A stretch of DNA of 64,000 nt from Brachypterus glaber (Eukaryota > Arthropoda > Insecta > Coleoptera > Kateretidae). Both the position numbers and the translations under genes were made by a program. The notes under the pieces are model-generated. The model had not been told where the DNA came from. It did no database searches and worked only from the letters and a program-made list of their open reading frames with translations. Of the stretch, positions 1-12,000 are shown in pieces; within the stretch, counting starts at the first letter, position 1, and the number at the start of each line of letters is the position of its first letter. The stretch is taken from the NCBI GenBank assembly GCA_958510825.1, contig OY294048.1, forward strand, positions 10,619,589-10,683,588, in the 5' to 3' direction.

Positions 1-40
1 AATACTTCTGGAATCTTCATCAAATAATAACGTAGCTTTT
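1..40 (-). CDS. Aminopeptidase N exon 6, partial at the window edge
   Basis: A poly-T tract ending in TAG at 42-41 is the acceptor. The 40 bases complete a split Arg and then read KATLLFDEDSRSI, matching the family segment (R)ETALLYDE..SS that follows GAMENWG. The zinc-binding HEXXH should follow within this exon or the next, outside the window. Confidence 0.82.
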
Positions 41-3000
41 CTAAAAAAAAAAAATAATTATTCAAAAAAAAAAAACAAGTTAAACTGGGCTATTTAAGCT
101 CCGCTCCGTGGGTCATTTAAAAGTAAGCTGGTAAAAAATTAACAATAAACAAATCAGGCACAATTTTTTCATAGAACTATTTTATGAAATTTGCGATATG
201 CATCAAAAAGAAAAAGGAGAAAATTTAGTACAAGTCAGCAAACACGTGAAAAGTTTTACTCCCAAAATTTTGCATTCTTACCAAGAAAGTATTATATTTC
301 TATTAGGTACTGTACATTTGCCTTATGCAAAAAACGTGTAGGTATTCTTAACTTCATATTTTTTATATAATTTTTAGGTGAGTTGGTGATATTTGGGTCG
401 CGTGTTGTGACTGGTTGGTTCTTGCCCCAAACTTACGACCTGTTTATTTTTTTAATATCAATACCCAATGGGTATTACCCGTGAATATATATAATGCTAC
501 GCACTCCATTGTATTCCATTGTATTCACAGTGGATGGGTAATACCATCGTTAAAAAAAATTAGCAGAATTAATTTCAGATTTTTAAACTTTACCTAAAGT
601 AAATGATTCCCCAATTTTCCATAGCTTCTCTTCCCAGGTTTGGAATTGCAATCAAGTCCAATTTCGGTAAGGGATAGGGAATTCCAAAATAGTCTTCCAA
701 AAATGGCACCACTTCCTCCACCACTTCCAGCGCGTACTTTGTTTTTGTCAAATCGTGTTGTGGGGCCCAAACGGTTATTGGGAATGAACTTTTTGTCGAA
801 TTATTACTTTCAAAATCGCTAATTGTAAATGCTACCAGATAGGTGGACATAGGTGGTGTTGGCATGAAATGCGACCAAACCCAATCGTCTGTATCATTGC
901 TAAAACATTATGTCGAATATCAAAAAATATTTCTTCTTTGAAGTTTAGTAACTGAAAGTTTTCTTATGGTATACCGGATAAATAAAAAGAGTAGTGGACA
1001 GCCAGCAGTAACACTTATATCCTACCTCCATGTTAATACATTTGACGGAAAACTGTAAACATCGCTGTTTCGTCCTTATTTTGACTTCAACACATTATAT
1101 TCTCACAGGTATAGAAAATCCGGCGATGTGCTTTCTATGCCTGTGGGAATATACCAGCGGAAGATATTGTATTTTCCCAAAAAAAAATAAATAAATAAAT
1201 AATAATACAAATTTTTTTTAACAATGTAAAAAAAATCTTTTTTTTAAAAACGAAAATTAAAAATAAAACTTTGGGTAGAAAATCAAATTTAATGGTCCAA
1301 ATTTAGTCTTTATATCAAAGCGTCCTGGAGTTATCTCTTTTATATCAATAAACGTTTTATATAATTGTATAAAACCTCGAGATATATAAAAAGTAATTTA
1401 CTTCTACAAGGAATTTTAATGAGAATTGTCAAAAAATGTACCTATTTTACATTTGTCAACATTTTATATGCAAAATAGATTTCGTTTCGGCCCGGGAAAA
1501 TTCAATTACTCGAGAACGATTTGCGATAAATAGGAATACCAAAGTAATCAACAATTGATTACACAGGTCAACAGTGATTTTCCCCTTTGAAAACTAATTA
1601 CTGATTTTTGTAGCTATAGTAGTACTGATTATCAGAAAAATATAGAAAAAATCCATCACATCAGTTTTCCGACAAATTTAATTTTTAATTTTTATCTCGA
1701 GTTATAGTAGGTAACGTCGAATTTGTTTAAATATACTATATTTTATCGCCGAGTAACTATGACAAAAATGTAGAGATAGCCTTATTCGTACATATTTATC
1801 GTAAAAAGTCCAAACACACAAAAAAATGACCTTAGGACACAGTTTAAAAATTAAATCTTGTATAACAAAAAAATCTGATGTGATAGAAAAAAACTGTTCA
1901 TTTTTGAAATCAGCGCACCAAATTACATATAAAAATAACATTTTAATCCAAAGGGGAAAAAAGTTGAAATTTGTTGACCTGTGTTACTTTATGAAGTACA
2001 TATAAATACTTTAAATTTGGACTTTAGGTTAACAAGGAAGGAATTTTTTATCCAAAATCTTAACTTTTTTTATTATAGGGGAAAGTTTTCTTTGATATAA
2101 GAAATATTTCTTTATAATTACGAATCTGCTGTACTGCCTCAATTAAAAATGATTTTTGATAAATGAAAGGACTTTTTAAATAAATTTGATTTACATAAAA
2201 AATAAAATAAGTGTCTTTTGTACATTTTAATCCAAAGGGGAAAAAAGTTGAAATTTGTTGACCTCTGTTACTTTATAAAGTACCTATAAATACTTTAAAT
2301 TTGGACTTTAGGTTAACTTAAGAAAGGAATTTCTTATCCAAAAATCTAAACTTTTTTTTTATTATAGGGGAAAGTTTTCTATTGATATAAGAAATATTTC
2401 TTTATAATTACGAATCTGCTGCACTGCCTCAATTAAAAATGATTTTTGATAAATGAAAGGACCTTGGAATATAAATAACTTTGATTTACATAAAAAATAA
2501 AATAAGTGTACTTTATGTCAATATTTACAAAAATTCGATGTCCCGTAAAGGCATATTGGATAACGCTTTGAAATCAGATCGATGTGCCAAACTTATTTCA
2601 AAAGATGCTTTAAAATAGGGCTCATCAAAGCATGGAAAGGCTCTTCTTGCGTAGACTGATTGAAAATGTGTTGTGGCCAGCCACCTAAAAGTATTACAGT
2701 GTTTTTAAAATTGAGAAAACTTATTATTAAAATCAAAAACTTTGATAACAATGTGATAATATGATAAACATACTATACAACTTTTAAAAATTTCCGTTCG
2801 TCTGTCCGTTGGTCCTTTTGTCCGTCAATCCCTCTGTCCATCTGTCCGTCCGTCCATCTGTCCGTCCCTCCGTATGTCACGTTTTCTTGTTCGAGCATAA
2901 AATTAATAATCAAGTTCTGCGAAAACCAGCTTAAATTAGATAACTTAAACTATCTTTAAGCATATATTTTATGCTTTCAGCTCTTAAAATGTGGGCAGGG

Positions 3001-6000
3001 GGCATGGGGGGAATTTTTTAAATGAAAAGGCGGTCGTGTGATACATCATTTTAAACCAAATAAAATTCTCCATTGGACTGTATATTTTTTTAAACAATTT
3101 TTTTTAAGGTTTTGATCTTTTATTTTTTTTTTTTTTTGCTAAAAAATGCGATTTTTTAAGTTTTTTTTTTTGTAAATTTTTATTTTTGTCAATTAATTAA
3201 TTTAAAATTATAATTTACGTTTTCTCATCATGAAATTAGTAATTTTTAAAAAATTGTCTGATTTTTTAGAGAAATTTTGACAAAAATATCCATTTTCAAC
3301 CCTATTTTAAACCAAAAAAAAAATTTGAAAAAAATTAAAAAATATATAGTCAAATGAAGAATTTTATAAGCTTTAAAATGATATAAAATCTCAAAAAAAA
3401 ATGCCCTCTAAGTCCCTGCCCACATTTCAAGAGCTGAAAGTATCAAATATATGCTAAAAGATAGTTTAAGTTGTCTTATATAAGATGGTTTTCTCAAAAC
3501 TTGATTTTAGTTAACGATAAAATCGCTGGGTAAATAGAGTTGGGACATCCGGTATATTCTGTGTAAAAATGTACGGCACCCTATATATACATCTATGTAT
3601 GTATTTTAAATTATAAATACACCTTTGTATTTTTTTTTCATTCATAATTTTAAACATATGAATAAATATTAATATAATTAATATTTAATGGTTGATTATA
3701 ATTAATTATATATAATTTACAACTGTATAATATATTTATAGTATAAATATAATATATTAATAGTATAAATATAAATTTTATACGATAGATATTTTTTTCG
3801 GAAAACTAAAAAAATATCTAAGCAACAAATTTTATAGAAACTTAATTTTTTCTCCCCTAGCCGAATGACAATTCTTGAGTCTACTTAGGGCACTGGGGTA
3901 GATAAATAAATAATAAAATATAACTTAATACTTATTCTATACATATTTAATTTTTAAAACAAATTTTTATTCCGTGCAGGCGTGGGCTTTTAATAAAACC
4001 CTTTCACTACAGGTTCTGCTTTTAAATGGTACACCCCCCGTAACTTTGGAACGGGATAAACTTCAAATTTGGAATATACGTATCACACAACAAAAACTAA
4101 TATTTTCAATATTTTATTCGGCAAGGAGGCGCCAGGAGGGCAGTAGGAGACGGTATTTTAAATTCCACCCTAGGTCTTGTGATACATCATTAAGGACTGA
4201 TAGATATTTTTAGATAAAGGGTTACTTTTTTAAATGGTACAACCGCGGTAACTTTTGAACGGGATGAGATATAAACTATAATTTGAAATATGTTTTATTT
4301 TAATTTTTTCGGTAAGGCTATAGACACGGCTATAACCGTTAACGTTAGTCTACGGTTGTAACTATAATCGTAGAAAGCGGGGATCGTAACCGATATTATT
4401 TTCGCTACACGGTAAAAATAAATTACATTAAATTACATAGTCCGTAAATGGTAATATGTTGCCATAGACCGGAATGGTAAAAATTACATATACCGTAATG
4501 GTAATGTTTTGCATAGACCGGAACAGTAAAAATTACATAGTCCATAATGGTAATATTTTGCATAGACCGGAACGGTAAAAATTACATAGTCCATAATGGT
4601 AATATTTTGCATAGACCGAAACGGTAAAAATTACATAGTACAGAATGGTAATATTTTGCATAGACTTGAAATTTGAAAAAAAAATTTACTACTTAGAAAA
4701 TGTTTGTCTAAATTACAAGTCTCTGTGTCATAGCTTTTTTGAAATATGGTAGCGTTAAGTTCATTTGGTTTAATAAACCAAACGATTTGCGCCCTTAATA
4801 CTAGTATAAACTGCATACATCTTTCTTTAAAGATCTATTGGTTGATAAAGATCGTAATTTATAATGAATGTAAATTTTAGGCCACAAATAAAGCATTTAA
4901 ATATGGTACATAAATAATATTTACCTTTTTTACACTTTTAACACTTTAACCTAGTAGCATGCGTCGCTATCTCTCTAACAATAACAATATTAAACGGTCC
5001 GTCTCATGATACGACGACTTCTTGGTTATTGTCCAAAGCGCACGCGCGTCTTAAAATAACATAAAATCATGTAAAAATATTTAAATCAATGTAAATATAT
5101 TTTTTTACATTCTTTTAAATTCTTTTACATTCTTTTACATTATTTTACATTATTTTACATTCTTTTACGTTCTTTTACATACATTTATGAATTATGCATA
5201 GTCCAGAATGGTAAATTTACTATTCCGTACTATGTAAATTCATGTATTTTTACATTATTTTACATGCAGTTTTTACAGTGTACGGTTAACCGCGGTTTTC
5301 GGTTTGTATAAAGCCTGGTTTACTATTATTAACGGTTTGGGTGTTTTGAAATTCATCCGTTCTTGAGTTTTCGTGCTTCCAAAACATATGAAATACGGAC
5401 AGGCGCGTCCAGACGGACTTAAATTAAAGTTGTACAGAATTTAGTGAAAAGCATTAGTTCATATTTTTTTTATTTATTGTAATATTTCGACACTCCCATG
5501 CAACAAGGATGTAACTCAAGTTAGACCCATTTTGAGTTATACTCATAGGTAAATACCTTGAAAAAAGATACACATGGTGGTACTACTCAGATTTCTTCCT
5601 TAGGCCATTTTACCCAAAAGTTTACCTAAAAACACTAAAGTAAGAAATTCTAAACTTGAATATTATCAGAAACAAACAATAAATAAACAATAAATACATA
5701 TAGGGTTAAATAGAGAATGTTATAAGCTTTTAAATGATGTATCACATGGCTTCCTTTTCGACTTCAATCAGTTCCCCACCCTTAAATAATAAAAAAAATA
5801 TATTTTAGAAATTTAGCTGTCGTGAAATATGACAATATATGAGTTACGGCTTTGTTGCTTGGAGGTATCGATTTGAAAATTTTTGAAATTTTCTAGCACA
5901 TACTATGAATATAATTAGCTGTACCTACTAATTTTTAAATGGCGATATAACCATATTGACGATATTTTATAGACTTATATTACCTTATACCTTATACATG

Positions 6001-9000
6001 TATTATTATTATATAATTAGAAACAAGCCGTGATATATAAGGCTTCGCATTCTATAGTATACTTCTCACAGTTTTAAGTAGCTTTTTTCCTAGTTAAGTT
6101 TTAAGTTAAACTCGAGGGGCTGACCGCGAGGAAATCTTTTGTACAAGCCAAAGGAACGCAGGAGGAACTCTGGAGGAACTCCGAGGAACTCTTTGCAAAA
6201 AGGAGGAACTCTTTGAAAAAGGAGGAACTCTGGAGGAACTCTTTGCAAAAAGGAACTCTTTTGTACAAATTTCAGACGCGGTCAAAAACAATTATTATTT
6301 TTACCCATGTGGATTAACGTTTTTATCTTCAAACTTGATAAGCCGTTACAAACACCTTATCAAAGCATCCTACCTTTGGGCGCCAATTTTTTTTTTTTTG
6401 AAGGGCGCCAAGTTTGGTAGAAACCGTCAGAGACAAATCTTTTTTAAGCTTTTTTTCCTGAAGGTATTTATTTTGGGGCGCCAATTTTTGTTTTGAAAGG
6501 GCGCCAAGTTTGGTAGAAACTGTCAGGGACAAAGCTTTTTTCCGTGAAGGTAAATCGGGGGCGACATTTTTTATTTGAAGGGGCTCCAAGTTTGGTAGTA
6601 ACCGTCAGAGACAAAGCTTTATTTATGAAGGTATTTTTTTGGGCGCCAACTTCTTTTTTTGTAGGGGCGCCAAGTTTGGTTGAAACCAAAGCTTTTTTTT
6701 GAGCAGCGGTAATTTCTACGGCTTGCTTATTTGCCAAAAATTACCCCTTCCAGAGAGGAACTCTTAAGGAACACAGGAGGAACTCCCAAGGAACTCTGGA
6801 GGAACTCCGAGGAACTCTTTGCAAAAAGGAAGTCTTTTGTACAAATTTCAGACGCGGTCAGTCCCTCGGTTAAACTTAAATAATTTGTATTAGAATTTTT
6901 CCAGTTTTTAAATGCCGCTCCATGTAAGTTTTTTGTTTTCAAATGTTTTTTTTTTAATTTTGGTTAATAGCACGTTTCCTTCTATTTTTTTCGATTTTTT
7001 AAAAGTTTACCCCTATACCTGTTTTGTTTTAGGTAGGATTTTTACAAATTTGGTCAGATTTATTGATCATTTTAATAAAAGTATTTTTTCCTGAAAAAAT
7101 TACGTTGATCGCACTTTTCCTTCTATTTTTTTTTTTTTCGATTTTTAAAAGTTTAGCCACCAATAACTTTTTTGTTAATGAGAGGATTTTTTTCGAATTT
7201 GTTACGAATCATCTCTTTAATATAATATAAAAGTAATTTTTCCTAAAAAAATTTAAGTCGATCGAATTATTCTTTCTTGAGTTATCGTGCGTACAGGATA
7301 CGTGACAAACGGACGGACGGACTAACAGACGGACGTACAGATATTTTTAAAAGTGGTTTGGGATTGTATAACGCATTTTGGTACATGTTAATGGTTTTTG
7401 ACATTTTTTTTTCTTTTTTTTATCCTAAGTATACTTATTATGATACTCATCTGCTGTAAAGCTTCGAAGACTATAATAAAAAAACGTAATTGCAGAGTGG
7501 AAGTTATAATTACATATTTAATGACTGCTAAATTAATTTCAATCATAATTACTTTATGGAAAAAATATTTTTATATATCAATGGTAAAATAAAAAAGAAA
7601 ATATATATATAGGTATGCTTTTCTTGATAAAAATCTAAACCTATATTCGACCTTTGTTCAGGCCCGTACCCAAGAACACAGTACTACTGTGTTACTTGGC
7701 TACGGGCCATACAGTAGCCATAAAGTATATCTTACCGCTCTTTCGCAGCCAAATTACAGCCATATGGCTCCGAAAGAGCGGTGAGAGATACTTCACAGCT
7801 ACTGTAGTACTTTGGTAGCCAGGATTTCAGTCATAACGATATCTAGGTTATAAGTAATGGGACTCATTCCATATTAATGTGGGTTTATACTGACTTCAAG
7901 TCAAACATTCACACCCAATCAGAACCCAAATCGAACTTTGCATAAAACAAGTTAGCTGTTGTGATGGCCCTCCCTGGGAAAAAAAGTTGTGGCCAATAAA
8001 AACCGATAAAAACTTAAATACCTAATGGACATTATTTTATGCAAAAATCCATCTACTTTTACATGTTAATAAAAAATTAACTGTAATTTTTTTATATCAT
8101 TTTAAGTTTTTAATAAAAAAAATATCTGTAAAAAATTTCAAAATATAATTTTTGAAAAATTTGGACATTACATTTTGATCCTATAGGATGCATGATACAC
8201 AGGATATAGGATCCTGACATACAAGACATACAAGATATGGAATAGGCATGTAAACATGACACAGTTATTTAATTACTTGTAACTAGATAAATAATATTTT
8301 CTTAGGTATCTATTATGTCGATCCCATGTTTGTTAAAACAATGTTAAACAAGCCGTGAAGATATGCATTCCATTATATTCACAGTAAATGGTATATTGCA
8401 TTTTCCCAAATATTGCATCGTACCTAATACTTAATAAATATAATTTCCAAAAAAATAAAAATATACATTGTTTTTAAAAAGATCTTTTTTGAAAAACGAA
8501 AAATTAAAATAAAAATTCTCAAAAAAAAATCAAAAAGCAAAAAACGAAAAAAATATTGCATCGTACCTAATACTTAAAAAATATAATTTCCAAAAAAATA
8601 AAAAAATACATTGTTTTTAAAAAGATCTTTTTTTGAAAAAGGCAAAATTAAAATAATAATTCTCAAAAAAAAAATCAAAAAGCAAAAAACGAAAAAAATA
8701 TTGCATCGTACCTAATACTTAAAAAATATAATTTCCAAAAAAATAAAAAAATACATTGTTTTTAAAAAGATCTTTTTTTGAAAAAGGCAAAATTAAAATA
8801 ATAATTCTCAAAAAAAAATCAAAAAGCAAAAAACGAAAAAAATATTGCATCGTACCTAATACTTAAAAAATATAATTTCCAAAAAAATAAAAAAATACAT
8901 TGTTTTTAAAAAGATCTTTTTTTGAAAAACGAAAAATTAAAATAATAATTCTTAAAAAAAAAATCAAAAAGCAAAAAACGAAAAAAATTTAAATATATAT

Positions 9001-12000
9001 ATATTTTTTTTTTCAAGAAAAAAAATTGAAAAAAACTTCAAAATATACATTTTTGCACGACCAAGACTAAAATTTGCGGTACTAAACTTGCCGTTTTTCT
9101 CCCAAGGGAAAAAAATCAAATCACGGCAACCTTGATAATATTAAAATGTGATGTTTTGTAATAAGTAAACGAATTTATTTGATTTTAACAAAGAAAACAT
9201 TTTAAAATACCATTATTTATATTACTTAAAACTTATTGTCTTCGTCCATTTTTTCGAACTGACATTTGTGTCAACCATATTAAAAAACAATTGAAATCGC
9301 GAAAGCCGTAAAACTGGCTCTTCGCGATGCACATGTATCTTGATTAAATTATGAAAATAAAACACCCAATTTTAGACGCATAGTTTTTAATTTTAAGTTT
9401 ATCTACCTGCCTAAATTATGTTTGGTCGTGCAAAAAATAGTGTATATACCTCAGGACTAAACGTGGCTGTTTTAGTCCCTTACATTCCTGTGCATTCATG
9501 CATCGGGACTAAAACATCCAGTTTAGTGCCTTTGTGTATAAATAATTATTAACAAAAAAAAACAAAAAATAATAAAAAAAAATAAAAAAAAATTGAAAAA
9601 AACTTTTTTGTTTCTGTGGGGATTACTTTCAGAATTGCTATAATTGATCCTTATAATAAAAGTAATTTTTCTTGAAAAAGCTACGCTAATCGGAATTTTC
9701 TTTCAGCTATTTTCGATTTTTTTTTAACCCCCTATAATTTTTTGTTTTTGGGGGATTACTATCAAAAACAATAGGGATCTTCCCCTCATAGAACTTGATT
9801 TTTCCTGAAAATTTTAAGTCGATGGGATTATTCGTTCTTGTATCGTGTCCACAAAAAACGTCATCAGACATCAGTAGACAGACGGACAAAAAAAAATACC
9901 TTATATTTTCATGAAACAAATTTGTATCCATGAATTTTTTGTCTAGGACGATTTTTAAAAGTTTTGGAAAATTCTAAACTACCGTATAATACTATTCTAG
10001 CGCAGGCGCTGTAAATAGTATAATAACGCGTTATTAGGTGCGTTAACGTAGTATTTTATTTTTGCATGTCACGTAAAAATAAAATAAGTTATTTCTTACT
10101 TTTTAGATCCATCCAAATGAACATAGCTCGTCTTATACAGTCCTTTTAAATTATTAAGAATGTCACCAGAAAATTTTATATCCACGCTATAAGAATGTCC
10201 TGCTTCCATTAAATACAACAACGTTATTGTAAGTCTATAATTTTCATTATCCTGAACAATGTTCTGAATCATAAGTTTCTTCATTTCCTTCTGAACAACT
10301 TCTTCAGTATAACCAATTGTATTATTTGAATTCGTGTATTCGTATACGGACGTTTCGTTTGTACTATTTTCAGGGTTTGTCGTTTCTAAAACTGAAGAAT
10401 CAGAGATCATTTTGAAATAATAATATTCCAAAGAATGTGTATTACATATACACATAAATATATTGAACTTCAAAAAAAAAATGACACTTAAAATTTTGCC
10501 CAAGCCCATGGACTGTTATTGCAATAACTCCCGAACCGTTTGTTTGATTTTAACGATTTTTGTTTTATTTTATATAAAATAATTCTATAGAATTATTTTT
10601 TGAGTTTAAGATACATGTACAGGGTGTCCCAACTCTATTTATCCAGAGATTTTCTCGAAAACTAAAAGAGACGATCAATTTCTGCAAAATAACCGTCAAC
10701 CCTCCCCCAAATTACCTCTAACTTTATTTTTTAAAATAGTACCCCTATATCTTTTTGTTTTGGATAGTCCTTGGGCTTGCGAATACAATGGTATATTATA
10801 CTTGCTATTTTTCAATTTTAAAAGCGGCAAAAAACGTTACAAACAACCCCCGGACCCCATCATATTTAGGCAGGGATTTTCTCAAAAACTAGAAGAGATA
10901 AACACTTTAAATGGGGCAAAAATATAAGAATTAGCCAAAAATCAAATCTGCCCCCAACACCGTCTTTAAACTTCACCCAAATATCTTTTTTTTAATGGAT
11001 TTTGTGTTTTTTTTAGGATTTTTTAAGCTGGCAAATTCAATGGTATCTTATGCTTGCTATTTTTAAGTAAAAAACGTTTAAAAATAACCCACTGATTTCA
11101 ACTATATTTGGCAACGATTTTCCCTATACTAAAAGAGATAATCTGCTAAAACCAGTTAAAATAATATATATTGTTATATAAAAATATCTATAAAAGTAGC
11201 CTAAAATAAAAACCACCACCACACCCCCTCCCACAACTTATCCCCAACTTTATAGTTAAGGTAGATTCAACAAGAGATGGCTGATTTTTGCACTGTTAAT
11301 TTTTTGTACACTCAAATCAAACTCAAATTATCACTCTCGCTCAAAAAATTAATAGCGTGATTTAAAAAGAGTGCAAAAATGTGTCTTTTCTTATTGGATC
11401 TATCGTGACTATTAGGAATAACCCTACAACATAAAACAATTCGTTGTAATCGAACAAACTGTTCTGGAGTTATTAGACTTCAAATGTAGGCAAAATTTTA
11501 ACTGTGTCACTTTTCTCAGAGTTTCAGAGAATCTGCTACCGCAAGGCAACTAAAATTTCAAACTTGTACTACTACATAATATTTTTTTTACCTTTTATTT
11601 CTTGTTGTACTTCTGATACAGAAATATCAGACTCATTTATCATTAGATCATCTATATGTAAAACAATTTTATTGGTTATTTCTGTACAATTGATTAAGAT
11701 CTTAGCGTGTCCTGTAAATGTAAAATTATCTGGACTGTCTTCGTCCAGAATAGGATGAATCCATAGTCTGTAATTAACTGGCACGACGTGCTTTGCTAGC
11801 CTTAATTCTGTTTTTGTATGCGTTTCTTGTAACGTTTGGTTTATCAGTTCTTCTATGTCATTTATTTCGGGCTGAAACTTTGAGAAATACTTGATAAATT
11901 GGTTAACACAGGACCAATAAAAATAAATAAAGTTAGTTTTTTATAGACCAGACTATATTTTTTGCGCTGAAAACGAATATGGCAATGAAAAAATTTCTTG

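Noticed and set aside
6106..6942. Four minus-strand frames of 61-89 residues
   Set aside because: They translate tandem repeats (KLGAP..., SSSRVPP...) inside a foldback element.
8411..8987. CRISPR-like or gene-like array
   Set aside because: Units are contiguous without unique spacers and have no coding frame.
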